Source: Marivita sp. S6314
Lineage (GTDB): Bacteria > Pseudomonadota > Alphaproteobacteria > Rhodobacterales > Rhodobacteraceae
Direction of reading: 5' to 3'
DNA length: 64,000 nucleotides
Assembly: GCF_023015985.1 (NCBI RefSeq)
Contig: NZ_JALKAO010000001.1
Span: 186,001-250,000 of the forward strand
The notes beneath the pieces are model-generated. The model saw nothing but the letters and a program-made list of their open reading frames with translations, had not been told where the DNA came from and made no database searches. Position numbers and translations under genes: made by a program. Below, in pieces: positions 1 through 9,485 of the stretch (position 1 is the stretch's first letter; each line of letters begins with the position of its first letter).

Positions 1-3000
1 CGAAGTTGTTCATCATCGCGCGGAAGCCCGCACCTTCCTTGTGCATGTCGATGAAGATCTCGCCCAAGGACCCGTCTTCATATTCGCCGGTGCGCAGATA
101 GACCTTGTGACCACCAACGATGGCCTTCTGTGTGTAGCCTTTGCGGCGCTCCGGCATCTTTTCGCGGTGCGACTTGGCGATTTCCTTGATAACCACCTTC
201 TCGACGATCTTCTCGGCCAGCACCTGAGCCTTTTCCGTCATCGAGCCGCTTTCCAGCACCTCTTGCGCATCTTCGTCGTCTTCGACCAAGGCGGCAGCGA
301 GAGGCTGGGACAGTTTGGAGCCGTCACGATAGAGCGCGTTGGCCTTTGTGCCCAAGGACCAGCTCAGCTCATAGGCTTTTTGGCAGTCTTCGATGGTCGC
401 ATCGTTGGGCATGTTGATCGTCTTCGAGATCGCGCCCGAGATAAACGACTGCGCCGCGGCCATCATGGTGATGTGGCTGTTGACCGACAGGAAGCGCTTG
501 CCCTTCTTGCCGCACGGGTTGGCGCAATCAAAGATCGGCAGATGCTCGTCCTTGAGATGCGGCGCGCCTTCCAGCGTCATCGTCCCGCAGACGTGATCGT
601 TGGCGGCGTCAATCTCGGCCTTCGTGTAGCCAAGGTGACGCAGCAGGTCGAAGGTCGGGTCGTTCAACTTCTCCGCCGGAATGCCCAGCACTTCGCGGCA
701 GAACTCTTCGCCCAACGTCCACTGGTTGAACACGAAGCGGATGTCAAAGGCCGCTGCCAGTGCGTTGTCGACCTTTTCCAACTGAGCCGGGCCAAAGCCG
801 TGACCGATCAGCGACGTGTGGTTGATGCCCGGCGCATTCCCGATGGACCCATGACCCACGGCGTAGGACACGATTTCTTCGATCTGTGCCGATCCGTAGC
901 CCAGTTTTTCCAAAGCCGCCGGAACGGATTGGTTGATGATCTTAAAGTAACCACCACCTGCGAGTTTCTTGAACTTCACCAATGCGAAGTCCGGCTCGAT
1001 CCCTGTCGTATCGCAATCCATGACGAGGCCGATGGTGCCGGTCGGTGCAATCACGGTGGCCTGCGCATTGCGGTAGCCGTGCTTTTCGCCCAACCGAAGC
1101 GCCTCGTCCCAGGACGACATCGCCAGATCAATCAGCTTGCTGTCCGGGCAGTTGGCGTGGTCCAGCGCGACCGGCTTGACCGACAGGTTGTCGTAGCCAT
1201 CCGTCGCGCCGTAGGCGGCGTTGCGGTGGTTGCGGATCACACGCAACATGTGGTCGGCGTTTTTCTTGTAGCCGGGGAACGGCCCCAATTCGCCCGCCAC
1301 TTCGGCGGATGTGGCGTAGGACACACCTGTCATGATCGCGGTCAGTGCGCCACACAATGCGCGGCCTTCGTCGCTGTCATAGCTGTAGCCCAGGTTCATC
1401 AGCAGGCCGCCGATATTGGCATAGCCCAGACCCAGCGTGCGGAAGTCATAGGATCGCTGCGCGATTTCCTTGGACGGGAACTGCGCCATCATGACCGAGA
1501 TTTCGAGCGTCAGCGTCCACAGGCGTGTCGCATGCATATAGTCGTCGGCCTGAAACTCCCCATCCTTGAGGAAGGTCAACAGATTCATAGACGCCAGGTT
1601 ACAGGCCGTGTCGTCCAGGAACATATATTCAGAACAAGGGTTTGAGCCGCGAATCTCACCATCTTCGGGGCATGTGTGCCACTCGTTGACCGTGTCGTGG
1701 AACTGGATGCCGGGATCGGCACAGGCCCAGGCCGCGTGACCCACATCTTCCCACAGATCGCGCGCCTTGATCGTCTTGGCGACAGACCCGTCGGTGCGGC
1801 GGATCAACTCCCAATCGGCATCGTCTTTGACCGCCTGCAGGAACGCATTTGTGACGCGGATCGAGTTGTTGGAGTTCTGGCCGGAAACAGACGCATACGC
1901 CTCGGAGTCCCAGTCGGTGTCATAGGTCGGAAATTCGATCGACGCATATCCTTGACGCGCATAGTCCAGCACGCGCTTGATATAGGTCTCGGGGATCATG
2001 ACACCCTTGGCCGCGCGAATTGCACCCTTCAAGGCATTGTTTTTCTTGGGATCATAGGCGTCTTCTTCCAGCCCGTCCCATGTGCCAATCGCGTCAAAGA
2101 TCGCATTGAGCATCTTTTCGTGCATCTTGGATCCGGCGACGATAGAGGCAACTTTCTGCTCTTCCTTCACCTTCCAGTTGATGAATTCTTCAATATCCGG
2201 GTGGTCCGCGTCACAGATGACCATCTTGGCCGCCCGGCGCGTTGTGCCGCCCGATTTGATCGCACCCGCTGCGCGGTCGCCGATCTTGAGGAACCCCATC
2301 AGGCCCGACGACTTGCCACCGCCCGACAGCGGTTCATCCGCCGCGCGCAGGCTGCTGAAGTTGGTGCCGGTGCCAGAGCCGTACTTAAAGAGACGCGCTT
2401 CACGCACCCAGAGATCCATGATGCCGCCGTCGCCCACCAGATCGTCCGCAACAGACTGGATAAAGCAGGCATGCGGCTGTGGGTGTTCATAAGCCGAGGA
2501 GGACTTGGTCAACTCACCCGTCTTGTAGTCGACATAAAAGTGGCCCTGGCTGGGGCCATCGATGCCATACGCCCAGTGAAGACCGGTGTTGAACCACTGT
2601 GGCGAGTTTGGCGCGGCCTTCTGCGTGGCCAGCATGAAGCGCATTTCGTCGAAATAGGCCTGTGCGTCTTCTTCTGTGGTGAAGTAGCCGCCTTTCCAGC
2701 CCCAATAGGTCCACGCGCCCGCAAGACGATCAAACACCTGCTTGGAAGAGGTTTCCCCGGTGCGCACTGTGTCGTCGCTCTCGGGGGCCGCGCGCCACAG
2801 GAAGCTGGGCACGTCTTTTTCTTTGACCTTTTTCAGGGAAACCGGAACGCCTGCCTTCCGGAAGTATTTTTGTGCGATGACGTCACTTGCGACCTGGCTC
2901 CAACTCGCGGGAACCTCCACATTGTCGAGCTTGAAAACAACAGTCCCGTCGGGATTGCGAATCTCGGATGTGGTCGAGACAAACTCGATCCCCGCATATG

Positions 3001-3040
3001 CGTCCTGCCCTGCCTTCGTAAATTTTCTTTCGATTTTCAT
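1..3040 (-). CDS. nrdJ: Vitamin B12-dependent ribonucleotide reductase, class II (partial, C-terminus outside window)
   Basis: Reduces ribonucleotides to deoxyribonucleotides using adenosylcobalamin, independently of oxygen. The visible N-terminal 1013 or so codons begin [12 protein letters not shown] and run off the left edge. Hallmarks are a [12 protein letters not shown] glycine-rich segment near residue 225, [21 protein letters not shown]-type finger-loop sequence near residue 467, and a later [15 protein letters not shown] segment near residue 840. The family is about 1200 residues long, so the C-terminal redox-cysteine region is missing here. The ATG at 3038-3040 is the only suitable start. 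A long leader with NrdR-like and DnaA-like sites lies upstream. Long antisense ORFs on the plus strand are shadows. Confidence 0.96.
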   Translation of the reverse strand, partial: MKIERKFTKAGQDAYAGIEFVSTTSEIRNPDGTVVFKLDNVEVPASWSQVASDVIAQKYFRKAGVPVSLKKVKEKDVPSFLWRAAPESDDTVRTGETSSKQVFDRLAGAWTYWGWKGGYFTTEEDAQAYFDEMRFMLATQKAAPNSPQWFNTGLHWAYGIDGPSQGHFYVDYKTGELTKSSSAYEHPQPHACFIQSVADDLVGDGGIMDLWVREARLFKYGSGTGTNFSSLRAADEPLSGGGKSSGLMGFLKIGDRAAGAIKSGGTTRRAAKMVICDADHPDIEEFINWKVKEEQKVASIVAGSKMHEKMLNAIFDAIGTWDGLEEDAYDPKKNNALKGAIRAAKGVMIPETYIKRVLDYARQGYASIEFPTYDTDWDSEAYASVSGQNSNNSIRVTNAFLQAVKDDADWELIRRTDGSVAKTIKARDLWEDVGHAAWACADPGIQFHDTVNEWHTCPEDGEIRGSNPCSEYMFLDDTACNLASMNLLTFLKDGEFQADDYMHATRLWTLTLEISVMMAQFPSKEIAQRSYDFRTLGLGYANIGGLLMNLGYSYDSDEGRALCGALTAIMTGVSYATSAEVAGELGPFPGYKKNADHMLRVIRNHRNAAYGATDGYDNLSVKPVALDHANCPDSKLIDLAMSSWDEALRLGEKHGYRNAQATVIAPTGTIGLVMDCDTTGIEPDFALVKFKKLAGGGYFKIINQSVPAALEKLGYGSAQIEEIVSYAVGHGSIGNAPGINHTSLIGHGFGPAQLEKVDNALAAAFDIRFVFNQWTLGEEFCREVLGIPAEKLNDPTFDLLRHLGYTKAEIDAANDHVCGTMTLEGAPHLKDEHLPIFDCANPCGKKGKRFLSVNSHITMMAAAQSFISGAISKTINMPNDATIEDCQKAYELSWSLGTKANALYRDGSKLSQPLAAALVEDDEDAQEVLESGSMTEKAQVLAEKIVEKVVIKEIAKSHREKMPERRKGYTQKAIVGGHKVYLRTGEYEDGSLGEIFIDMHKEGAGFRAMMNNF

Positions 3041-3187
3041 CGCACCGGTCTCTTTATCTAATACTACCCCAAGGCCCCTGTCAGAGCCGCGATAAGCACG
3101 AGCGTTCCGGGTCCACGCACGGCAGTGCGCGCAGACGATGCGCCTTACAGCTGTCTTCCGGTATTCCCGTCCCTCTTATCGGCCCAG

Positions 3188-3204
3188 ACACAACATCTAG
3201 TGGT
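3188..3204 (-). promoter_or_regulatory. Candidate NrdR box
   Basis: Read on the nrdJ strand the site is ACCACTAGATGTTGTGT, an imperfect palindrome of the CAC..A.AT.T.GTG type bound by the NrdR repressor upstream of ribonucleotide reductase genes. It lies about 150 bp upstream of the nrdJ start codon. NrdR usually uses paired boxes; I did not find a convincing second copy at helical spacing. Confidence 0.5.
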
Positions 3205-3348
3205 TGATCGAACCGACCCGCACAAATTGACGGAAGTCTCACGGTCTCGTCAACACGTTTTTTGGCGAAATCATCATAGATTTTGGGTTGACCAACAAAG
3301 ACGCCACAACCGCTGGTGATTCACATGTGGACGACCGGTGTATAGACC

Positions 3349-3399
3349 TGTGGAAAAGATGTTCGGGAAAAATCGTGGGGCGTCAGAAAGTTATCCACA
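3349..3399. promoter_or_regulatory. Two DnaA-type boxes upstream of nrdJ
   Basis: A perfect consensus DnaA box TTATCCACA lies at 3391-3399 on the plus strand, and TGTGGAAAA (reverse complement TTTTCCACA, one mismatch) at 3349-3357 on the other strand. DnaA regulates nrdAB in Escherichia coli, so a role in coupling nucleotide supply to replication is plausible here. That role is inference only. Confidence 0.45.
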
Positions 3400-3571
3400 G
3401 GGCCTCACAAAGTGAATGACGTCCAGGATTGCCATCATGTCCTGCCCATATTCAGCACATTCGAATCGCGCCCCAGAACAACTGTTGTCGTCCGCACACG
3501 GTCCCACCACGAAAACAGCAAAATGGCGAAACCCCTGCCATCGGTTGACGTATTCTTAATCTTTTTTGAAA

Positions 3572-3648
3572 TGGTCGGGACGGCAAGATTCGAACTTGCG
3601 ACCTACGGTACCCAAAACCGTCGCGCTACCAGGCTGCGCTACGCCCCG
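3572..3648 (-). tRNA. tRNA-Pro (TGG anticodon)
   Basis: A 77-nt cloverleaf on the minus strand. The acceptor stem CGGGGCG pairs with CGTCCCG (one G-U), there is a D-arm AGCGCAGCCTGGTAGCGC, the anticodon loop TTTTGGG contains TGG, and the T-loop is TTCGAAT. The CCA end is encoded at 3572-3574. Confidence 0.95.
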
Positions 3649-3707
3649 ACTGAGGCGTCGTTTAGCGGTGCCTGCCGGGATTGAAAAGTGCTTTTTTCAC
3701 AAAACGT

Positions 3708-4184
3708 CTAAGAAGCGCAGGACCAGGCGGCGGAATTCACCGGGATGGCGGGATGGCGCATTTCCGTGCCTGCGTCGATCCCCAGCACGCGGGCCATGCC
3801 GCCATTGATTTCCAGAACAAACTGGATGTTCGTTCCCCCCGGAATCGCGGTCAGATCGCCGGGGATCGCGTTTTCATGCACATGCTGCACAACACCGGCC
3901 CCGTCTGCAAAAATCATGTCCAGCGGGATCAGGGTGTTTTTCATCCAAAAGGAAACCGGCTGCTCGCGCTCATAGACAAACAGCATGCCGGACAGGCGCG
4001 GCATCGACTCGACAAACATCAAGCCCTGGCTGCGGGTTTCCGGAGTGTCCACAACATCAACGGAAATCCGCGCAGACCCCCAGTCGCCGCGCAGATAGAC
4101 GACATCCTCAGAACATGCAGTTTGCGCAAAACCCGGCGACGCCGCGATGGCCCAGGCCAGTATTACTCCAAGCCACTTTCCCAC
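3708..4184 (-). CDS. DUF192 family secreted protein
   Basis: A 158-residue protein with an N-terminal signal peptide (hydrophobic stretch ending ASPGFA, cleavage before QTACSED). The DUF192 core is recognisable from [39 protein letters not shown] and a C-terminal VLEINGG. The molecular function of this family is not established. The likely start is a GTG at 4182-4184, which overlaps the 3' end of the upstream cold-shock gene by 22 bp, so the two are probably co-transcribed. Confidence 0.85.
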   Translation of the reverse strand: MGKWLGVILAWAIAASPGFAQTACSEDVVYLRGDWGSARISVDVVDTPETRSQGLMFVESMPRLSGMLFVYEREQPVSFWMKNTLIPLDMIFADGAGVVQHVHENAIPGDLTAIPGGTNIQFVLEINGGMARVLGIDAGTEMRHPAIPVNSAAWSCAS

Positions 4185-4702
4185 GCGAGCACCTCGACAG
4201 CCATGCGCCCCCGCGTGCTGTCAATGGCGCGCAGCGCGAGCGCTTCGCCCGGCAACAAATCCGAAAGGCCTGACCGGCGCAAGACTTCGACATGAATAAA
4301 CACATCTTCGGACCGCCCGTAGACATTCGCAAAGCCAAATCCCTTGGCCTTGTCGAACCATTTCACACGCGCAGGTTCCAGTGTCGCAGCCGCGATGACT
4401 TCTGGCGCAACACCGCTGAACTCTTCCAACGGCGCCACATCCGCCGTATCCGGCGGCGCGATCTCCAGGACCTCTACGGCTTGCAACCCGCGTCCGGTGG
4501 TTTGCACCACCACATCTATACGCGCCCCGTCAGCGACAGATCCCTGACCGTAGTTACGCAAGACATTGGCATGCAAAAGGATATCCGGACCACCTGTGTC
4601 CGACACCAAGAACCCAAATCCCTTCGCGGGATCGAACCATTTCACGTAACCTGAAACGCGTGTAGCAGCTTCTAGTGACTGTTCCACAATCTTATCCAAC
4701 AT
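4163..4702 (-). CDS. Cold-shock protein with two cold-shock domains
   Basis: A 179-residue protein with two tandem nucleic-acid-binding cold-shock domains. The RNP1-type motifs are VKWFDPAKGFGFLV near residue 20 and VKWFDKAKGFGFANV near residue 113, joined by an acidic alanine-rich linker. Single-domain Csp proteins are about 70 residues, so this is the alphaproteobacterial double-domain type. The ATG at 4700-4702 is preferred to a TTG one codon upstream because a GGTGGG-like ribosome binding site sits before it. It overlaps the DUF192 gene downstream. Confidence 0.9.
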   Translation of the reverse strand: MLDKIVEQSLEAATRVSGYVKWFDPAKGFGFLVSDTGGPDILLHANVLRNYGQGSVADGARIDVVVQTTGRGLQAVEVLEIAPPDTADVAPLEEFSGVAPEVIAAATLEPARVKWFDKAKGFGFANVYGRSEDVFIHVEVLRRSGLSDLLPGEALALRAIDSTRGRMAVEVLAWESGLE

Positions 4703-4805
4703 CAAATTCCCACCTGTAATTGTGGCGCTGGATTTTGGCTATGCAAGCCAAAAACATAGGAAATCTGGAATGGGACCACGCCCCACATTTCACGTGACGT
4801 GAGCG

Positions 4806-5411
4806 TCAAGGATTTAAGCGGCTGATATTCCACGCCTTTTCCCCTTGCGCCCGAGTCCACCTGAATCGGTCGTGTAGCCGAAACGCCCCATCTGCCCAGA
4901 ACTCTATTTCGATCGGAGTGATCCGAAAACCACCCCAAAACGGCGGGCGGGACGGGTTAACACCAAGTTTCGGCGTCAGCCTGGCCACTTCTGCCATCAG
5001 CTCGGCCCGCGATCCCAACGGTTGCGACTGCTTCGAGGCCCACGCCCCAAGGCGGCTTTTCAGGGATCGGGACGCATAATAGGCATCCGCCTTTTCACCC
5101 TCTTCGCGGGTGACCGTGCCGCGCACCCGGATCTGCCGGTGCAGCGACTTCCAATGCAAGACAAACGCCGCCTTGCCAGCGGCCTCGATCTCGCGTCCCT
5201 TCACGCTGGTGTAATTGGTATAGAAAACAAACGCGTCGTCCTCGATCTCCTTCAGTAGGACCATCCGCACATTGGGCATCCCGTCCGGATCCACCGTCGA
5301 CAAGGCGATTGCGTTGGGATCATTGATCTCGGAGGCCTCTGCCTCTTTCAGCCAATTGCGCGCGATCTCGAACGGATCATCGCCGGCAAATTGTCCGCTA
5401 CGCTCAGTCAT
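4806..5411 (-). CDS. pdxH: Pyridoxamine/pyridoxine 5'-phosphate oxidase
   Basis: FMN enzyme that oxidises pyridoxamine or pyridoxine 5'-phosphate to pyridoxal 5'-phosphate. About 201 residues. Family signatures are [45 protein letters not shown] and the C-terminal motif ending [11 protein letters not shown]...WNISRLNP. I chose the ATG at 5409-5411 ([15 protein letters not shown]); a longer in-frame ORF lacks similarity in its first 29 codons. Transcribed divergently from fabI. Confidence 0.94.
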   Translation of the reverse strand: MTERSGQFAGDDPFEIARNWLKEAEASEINDPNAIALSTVDPDGMPNVRMVLLKEIEDDAFVFYTNYTSVKGREIEAAGKAAFVLHWKSLHRQIRVRGTVTREEGEKADAYYASRSLKSRLGAWASKQSQPLGSRAELMAEVARLTPKLGVNPSRPPFWGGFRITPIEIEFWADGAFRLHDRFRWTRAQGEKAWNISRLNP

Positions 5412-5578
5412 TTCGTACTCCACCACACTATTTCGCCTAGTCCCGCTTATGTGCGTTTGTCCACAAAAACGTCGAGTCACCCAACCACCGCCTGACAATC
5501 GGTCACACGTACTGCCTTGCTGCTTTATCGCGCTTCGCCTAAACGAACCCGGTATCAGTTACGAAGGGGCACACCACC

Positions 5579-6385
5579 ATGCAGAACGGGATTATGGCTG
5601 GAAAGCGCGGACTTATCATGGGTCTTGCCAATGACAAGTCGATTGCATGGGGCATCGCGCGCGCCTTGGGCGACGCCGGGGCCGAGCTTGCGTTTTCCTA
5701 TCAAGGTGACGCGCTGAAAAAACGCGTCGATCCCTTGGCGGCGCAATTGGGGTCTGACATCGTGCTGCCCTGCGACGTCAGCGACGAAGCTTCCATGGAT
5801 GCGCTGTTTGCCGGTCTCAAGGACCGCTGGGACACACTGGACTTCGTTGTGCATGCCATCGGCTTTTCCGACAAAAGCGAACTGCGCGGGCGCTACGTCG
5901 ACACGACGCGCGCCAATTTCAACATGACGATGGACATCTCGGTCTATTCGTTCACCGCCATCATGCAACGCGCTGAAAAGATGATGACCAATGGCGGTTC
6001 TGCCCTGACCATGACCTATTACGGTGCGGAACGGATTATGCCGCATTACAATGTCATGGGGGTCGCCAAAGCCGCGCTGGAATCCTCGGTCCGGTATCTT
6101 GCCGAAGACCTGGGCAAGGACGGCATTCGCGTAAACGCCATCTCCGCAGGCCCGATCAAGACACTGGCCGCATCCGGCATTGGCGATTTCCGCTACATCA
6201 TGAAATGGAACGAATACAATTCGCCCCTGCGCCGCAATGTCACCATCGACGACGTGGGCAAATCCGCGCTTTACCTGTTGTCCGATCTCGGGTCCGGCGT
6301 GACCGGCGAAACCCATCACGTCGATGCGGGCTATCACGTCGTCGGCATGAAGGCGGTGGATGCACCGGACATGAGCAAAGAGTAA
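5579..6385 (+). CDS. fabI: Enoyl-[acyl-carrier-protein] reductase (NADH)
   Basis: Catalyses the last reduction in each cycle of type II fatty acid synthesis. The 268-residue SDR-fold protein has the divergent FabI nucleotide-binding loop (IMGLANDKSIAWGIA, about residues 13-27). The Y-x8-Y-x6-K catalytic set is in YYGAERIMPHYNVMGVAK, near residues 147-163, and the substrate-binding loop follows as SAGPIKTLAASGI. A second in-frame ATG lies five codons inside. Two LysE genes follow with 3-bp gaps, suggesting one transcript. Confidence 0.95.
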   Translation: MQNGIMAGKRGLIMGLANDKSIAWGIARALGDAGAELAFSYQGDALKKRVDPLAAQLGSDIVLPCDVSDEASMDALFAGLKDRWDTLDFVVHAIGFSDKSELRGRYVDTTRANFNMTMDISVYSFTAIMQRAEKMMTNGGSALTMTYYGAERIMPHYNVMGVAKAALESSVRYLAEDLGKDGIRVNAISAGPIKTLAASGIGDFRYIMKWNEYNSPLRRNVTIDDVGKSALYLLSDLGSGVTGETHHVDAGYHVVGMKAVDAPDMSKE

Positions 6386-6388
6386 GCG

Positions 6389-6991
6389 ATGACCACGGCG
6401 CAGTTCATCGCGTTCAACCTCACCTTGCTGGCCGCCCTTGCCGCGCCGGGACCGGCCCTGTTGTACGCGCTGCGCCAATCCGTGGCCGGTGGCTTCGCTG
6501 CAGGCGTGGCCACGGGGGCCGGGCTTGCCACGATGGCTGCCTTGTGGACCACCGCGGCATTGCTGGGGCTGAATGCGGTTTTTGCGGTGGTGCCCTGGGC
6601 CTATCTCGCGCTCAAGACCGCAGGCGCATTGTACCTGCTCTGGATCGCGGTCCAGCTTTGGCGCAACGCCGCGTCTCCGGTCAGTGAAACCGTCCATCCC
6701 GGCGCCAGGGCGTTTCTTGGCGGATTGCTTGTCAATCTGGCCAACCCCAAATCCGTCCTCTTCGCGGGCGCGGTTCTTGTGGTGATCTTCCCACCCGACC
6801 TGTCCCTGGCGGCCAAGGCGGCAATCGTCGCCAATCACCTGCTGGTCGAACTGATCGCCTACACCCTCTTTGCCGCCTGCCTGTCCAGCCCCCCTGCCCG
6901 TTCAGGCTATCTGCGCTTGAAACCTGTGATTGACCGCGCGGCGTCGATCCTCCTTGGCGCGCTGGGGCTGCGCCTTCTGTTCGGGCGCTGA
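6389..6991 (+). CDS. LysE/RhtB family amino-acid exporter, first of two in tandem
   Basis: A 200-residue inner-membrane protein with about six hydrophobic segments, the family N-terminal signature AAPGPALLYALRQSVAGGFAAG and the mid-protein LLVNLANPKSVLF motif. LysE/RhtB proteins export amino acids or related small molecules; the substrate cannot be read from the sequence. It starts 3 bp after the fabI stop codon and is followed at the same spacing by a second family member. Confidence 0.85.
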   Translation: MTTAQFIAFNLTLLAALAAPGPALLYALRQSVAGGFAAGVATGAGLATMAALWTTAALLGLNAVFAVVPWAYLALKTAGALYLLWIAVQLWRNAASPVSETVHPGARAFLGGLLVNLANPKSVLFAGAVLVVIFPPDLSLAAKAAIVANHLLVELIAYTLFAACLSSPPARSGYLRLKPVIDRAASILLGALGLRLLFGR

Positions 6992-6994
6992 TCC

Positions 6995-7606
6995 ATGACC
7001 GGTGCCGCCATCCTCAGCATCGCGCTCATCCACCTCGCCGCCGCGATGAGCCCCGGACCGTCCTTTGTTGTGGCCGTCCGCACGGCGGTGTCCGAAGGCT
7101 TCAGCACGGCAGTGGCGCTTGCGATCGGGTTCGGCCTTGGTGCGGTGCTCTGGGCGGCTGCGGCAATGGCCGGGCTGGCGCTGCTCTTTGAACTTGTCCC
7201 GCAGATGTTTCTCGCGCTCAAACTGGTGGGCGGGGCGTTTCTTGTGTTTATCGCCATCCAGATGTGGCGTTACGCCAAGGACCCGTTGCCGGATACAAGT
7301 GCCTTGCCCCCGCGCAGCAAGGCCTCCGCGATCTGGTTTGGCTTTGTCACCTTTGCCTGCAACCCGAAAACGGCCGTTTTCTTCGGCGCGGTCTTTGTCG
7401 GGCTGGTGCCAGCAGATACACCGCTCGGCATCCGGGCGCTTTTGCTGGCGATTATCTTTACCAACGAAACCATCTGGTACATCGTTGTGGCGCGGCTGTT
7501 TTCCATGCCGCATGCCCGCACCGTTTACGCCCGCCTGAAAACCGGGATCGACCGCGCGTTTGGAAGCCTTATCGCGCTTTTTGGCCTGCGCATCGCATTG
7601 TTCTAA
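6995..7606 (+). CDS. LysE/RhtB family amino-acid exporter, second of two in tandem
   Basis: A 203-residue membrane protein of the same family as its neighbour, with [22 protein letters not shown] near the N-terminus and [16 protein letters not shown] in the middle. The two copies share only family motifs, so this is an old duplication or two independent recruits. gpt follows 17 bp downstream. Confidence 0.85.
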   Translation: MTGAAILSIALIHLAAAMSPGPSFVVAVRTAVSEGFSTAVALAIGFGLGAVLWAAAAMAGLALLFELVPQMFLALKLVGGAFLVFIAIQMWRYAKDPLPDTSALPPRSKASAIWFGFVTFACNPKTAVFFGAVFVGLVPADTPLGIRALLLAIIFTNETIWYIVVARLFSMPHARTVYARLKTGIDRAFGSLIALFGLRIALF

Positions 7607-7623
7607 CTGCCAAGGAGACCCCC

Positions 7624-8127
7624 ATGACCGACCGCCTGCCTCATGAAAAAGGCTTCCACGTAAGCTGGGACCAATTGCACCGCGACGCCCGTGCGCTCGC
7701 ATGGCGGCTCGACGGGCAAGGCCCCGATGACGGGTCCTGGAAAGCCGTTGTCGCCATCACCCGCGGCGGCATGGCACCCGCGATGATCATCGCCCGCGAA
7801 CTGGATATCCGCATGGTGGATACGATCAGCGTCAAAAGCTACAACCACCAGACCCAGTCCGAACCCCGCGTGATCAAAAGCCCCGACATGAATGTGGTGG
7901 GCGACGGCACCGGCGTTCTGGTGATCGACGATCTGGTCGACACCGGCAAAACGCTCGAAGTGGTGCGCGCCACCATGCCGAACGCCCATATCGCCACCAT
8001 CTATGCCAAACCCATGGGCCGCCCGCAGGTCAACAGCTTCATCACCGAGGTCAGCCAGGACACCTGGATCTTCTTCCCCTGGGACATGGCGCTGCAATAT
8101 GTCGAACCCTATCGCGGCACAGACTGA
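7624..8127 (+). CDS. gpt: Xanthine(-guanine) phosphoribosyltransferase
   Basis: Purine salvage enzyme that joins xanthine or guanine to PRPP. The 167-residue protein carries the PRPP-binding loop [17 protein letters not shown] near residues 98-114 and an upstream [22 protein letters not shown] segment typical of the Gpt type. The ATG at 7624 follows an AAGGAG ribosome binding site; the ORF is open further upstream but that part overlaps the LysE gene out of frame. A separate hpt gene is at 55.0 kb. Confidence 0.93.
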   Translation: MTDRLPHEKGFHVSWDQLHRDARALAWRLDGQGPDDGSWKAVVAITRGGMAPAMIIARELDIRMVDTISVKSYNHQTQSEPRVIKSPDMNVVGDGTGVLVIDDLVDTGKTLEVVRATMPNAHIATIYAKPMGRPQVNSFITEVSQDTWIFFPWDMALQYVEPYRGTD

Positions 8128-8146
8128 CAGTCCTGCTTCCTCTTGC

Positions 8147-8198
8147 CCGAAATACCTCGGGGTGAATTGGCCACAGGCCAAGAGGGGCAGCGCCCCTC
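8147..8198 (+). terminator. Terminator-like element with AAATACCTCGGGG box and GC hairpin
   Basis: Just after gpt comes CCGAAATACCTCGGGGTGA, then a GAGGGGC-AGC-GCCCCTC hairpin (8182-8198; 7-bp stem) and a TTGGCC-ACA-GGCCAA hairpin before it. The AATACCTCGGGG box recurs in the opposite orientation after sufE at about 12.88 kb, also beside a GC hairpin. There is no strong T-run. Confidence 0.5.
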
Positions 8199-8238
8199 CA
8201 CACCACACATAAAGCGCGCCGCAGGCGCACATTTGGAC

Positions 8239-9444
8239 ATGACAGACATGACATCACGCACCCAAACCACGTTTGCGCCTCCGGTGATGGAGGCGCGCCG
8301 CTGGCTCGACGGCGTGTCTTTTTCCGACGATCATCCCCTCATCAATGTCAGTCAGGCCGCCCCGGTCGATCCGCCCCCGGCCCCGATGCGGGCCGCAATG
8401 GCGGACGCGCTGGGAGACCCCGACACCCACCTTTACGGCCCGGTCCTTGGCCTGCCCGCCCTGCGCACCGAACTTGCCGCGCAATGGTCCGATCATTACG
8501 GCGGTTCAGCCAAAGCGGAAAACATCGCCATCACGTCCGGCTGCAATCAGGCCTTTGCCGCAACTATTGCGGCGATCTGCGATCAGGCAGACGAGGTGAT
8601 CCTGCCCACGCCGTGGTATTTCAACCACAAAATGTGGCTCGACATGTCCGGCGTGACAGCGGTGCCCCTGCAAACCGGTGACGACCTGATCCCCGATGCA
8701 GATGCCGCCGAAGCCCTGATCACCCCAAGGACACGGGCCATTGCCATTGTCAGCCCCAACAATCCCGGCGGCGTGGAATATCCGGCGGCCACCCTGCAGG
8801 CCTTCTTCGATCTGGCGCGCCGTCACGGGATCAAACTGATCGTTGATGAAACCTACCGCGATTTCGACAGCCGCACCGCCCCTCCGCATCCGCTTCTGTC
8901 CGATCCCCATTGGGACGACACGCTGATCCAGCTCTATTCCTTTTCCAAGGCCTACCGCCTGACCGGCCACCGCGTCGGGGCGATCATCGCGCAGCCCGCG
9001 CTGTTGGCCGAGGTTGAAAAATTCCTCGACACGGTTGCGATCTGCCCAACCCAACTGGGCCAGAAAGCAGCACTTTGGGGGTTGCAGAACCTGCGCGACT
9101 GGCTCGCCGGGGAACGCCGCGAAATCCTCGATCGACGCGCGGCCATACACGACAACATGCCCCGACTCGAAGCCGAGGGTTGGCGGCTCATGGGTTGCGG
9201 AGCCTATTTCGCCTATTTGACACATCCCTTTGCCCAAAGCAGCGCCGATCTGGCCCCGAAACTGGTGTCAGAGATCGGTGTACTTGCCCTGCCCGGCACG
9301 ATGTTTCACCCGGCCTCGGATCCCGCAGGCGCACGGCAATTCCGTGTCGCCTTTGCCAATGTCGATCGGGCCGGGATCATGACCCTGTTTGACCGTCTGG
9401 CCAGCCTCGACTGGCCTCTTGCGACCCCGCCATCCGGCGCGTAG
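8239..9444 (+). CDS. Pyridoxal-phosphate-dependent aminotransferase, class I/II
   Basis: A 401-residue fold-type I aminotransferase. Visible motifs are the ITSGCNQAF cofactor-binding stretch, SPNNPGGVEYP, the VDETYRDF aspartate region and the Schiff-base lysine in YSFSKAYRLTGHRVG. The substrate cannot be told from sequence alone. The start is one of two ATGs at 8239 or 8248. It stands between gpt and the foldase gene without overlap. Confidence 0.85.
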   Translation: MTDMTSRTQTTFAPPVMEARRWLDGVSFSDDHPLINVSQAAPVDPPPAPMRAAMADALGDPDTHLYGPVLGLPALRTELAAQWSDHYGGSAKAENIAITSGCNQAFAATIAAICDQADEVILPTPWYFNHKMWLDMSGVTAVPLQTGDDLIPDADAAEALITPRTRAIAIVSPNNPGGVEYPAATLQAFFDLARRHGIKLIVDETYRDFDSRTAPPHPLLSDPHWDDTLIQLYSFSKAYRLTGHRVGAIIAQPALLAEVEKFLDTVAICPTQLGQKAALWGLQNLRDWLAGERREILDRRAAIHDNMPRLEAEGWRLMGCGAYFAYLTHPFAQSSADLAPKLVSEIGVLALPGTMFHPASDPAGARQFRVAFANVDRAGIMTLFDRLASLDWPLATPPSGA

Positions 9445-9485
9445 ACACGTCGCAGCAACCGCATCAGGCAAGAGGCACCGTTCAT

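Larger units (their letters stand above)
3041..3571. other. Long intergenic region upstream of nrdJ
   Basis: A 530-bp gap between nrdJ and tRNA-Pro. Short ORFs cross it but none has convincing codon use or a ribosome binding site. I see one NrdR-like palindrome and two DnaA-type boxes in it. I looked for a cobalamin riboswitch, which controls some B12-linked genes, and saw no B12-box-like sequence on the nrdJ strand. Confidence 0.6.

Noticed and set aside
41-1645. Long plus-strand ORF (534 codons) opposite nrdJ, and a second at 1676-3061
   Set aside because: Antisense shadow of nrdJ; low-complexity arginine/valine-rich product, while the minus frame is a clear class II reductase.
3349-3399. 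DnaA boxes as a replication origin
   Set aside because: Only two boxes, no A+T-rich unwinding region, no parA/parB, gidA or dnaA neighbours; a promoter role is more likely.
3041-3571. Cobalamin riboswitch in the nrdJ leader
   Set aside because: No B12-box-like conserved sequence seen on the transcribed strand; a covariance-model search would be needed to be sure.
5555-6838. 427-codon minus-strand ORF across fabI and the first LysE gene
   Set aside because: Spans two well-supported plus-strand genes and has antisense-type composition.
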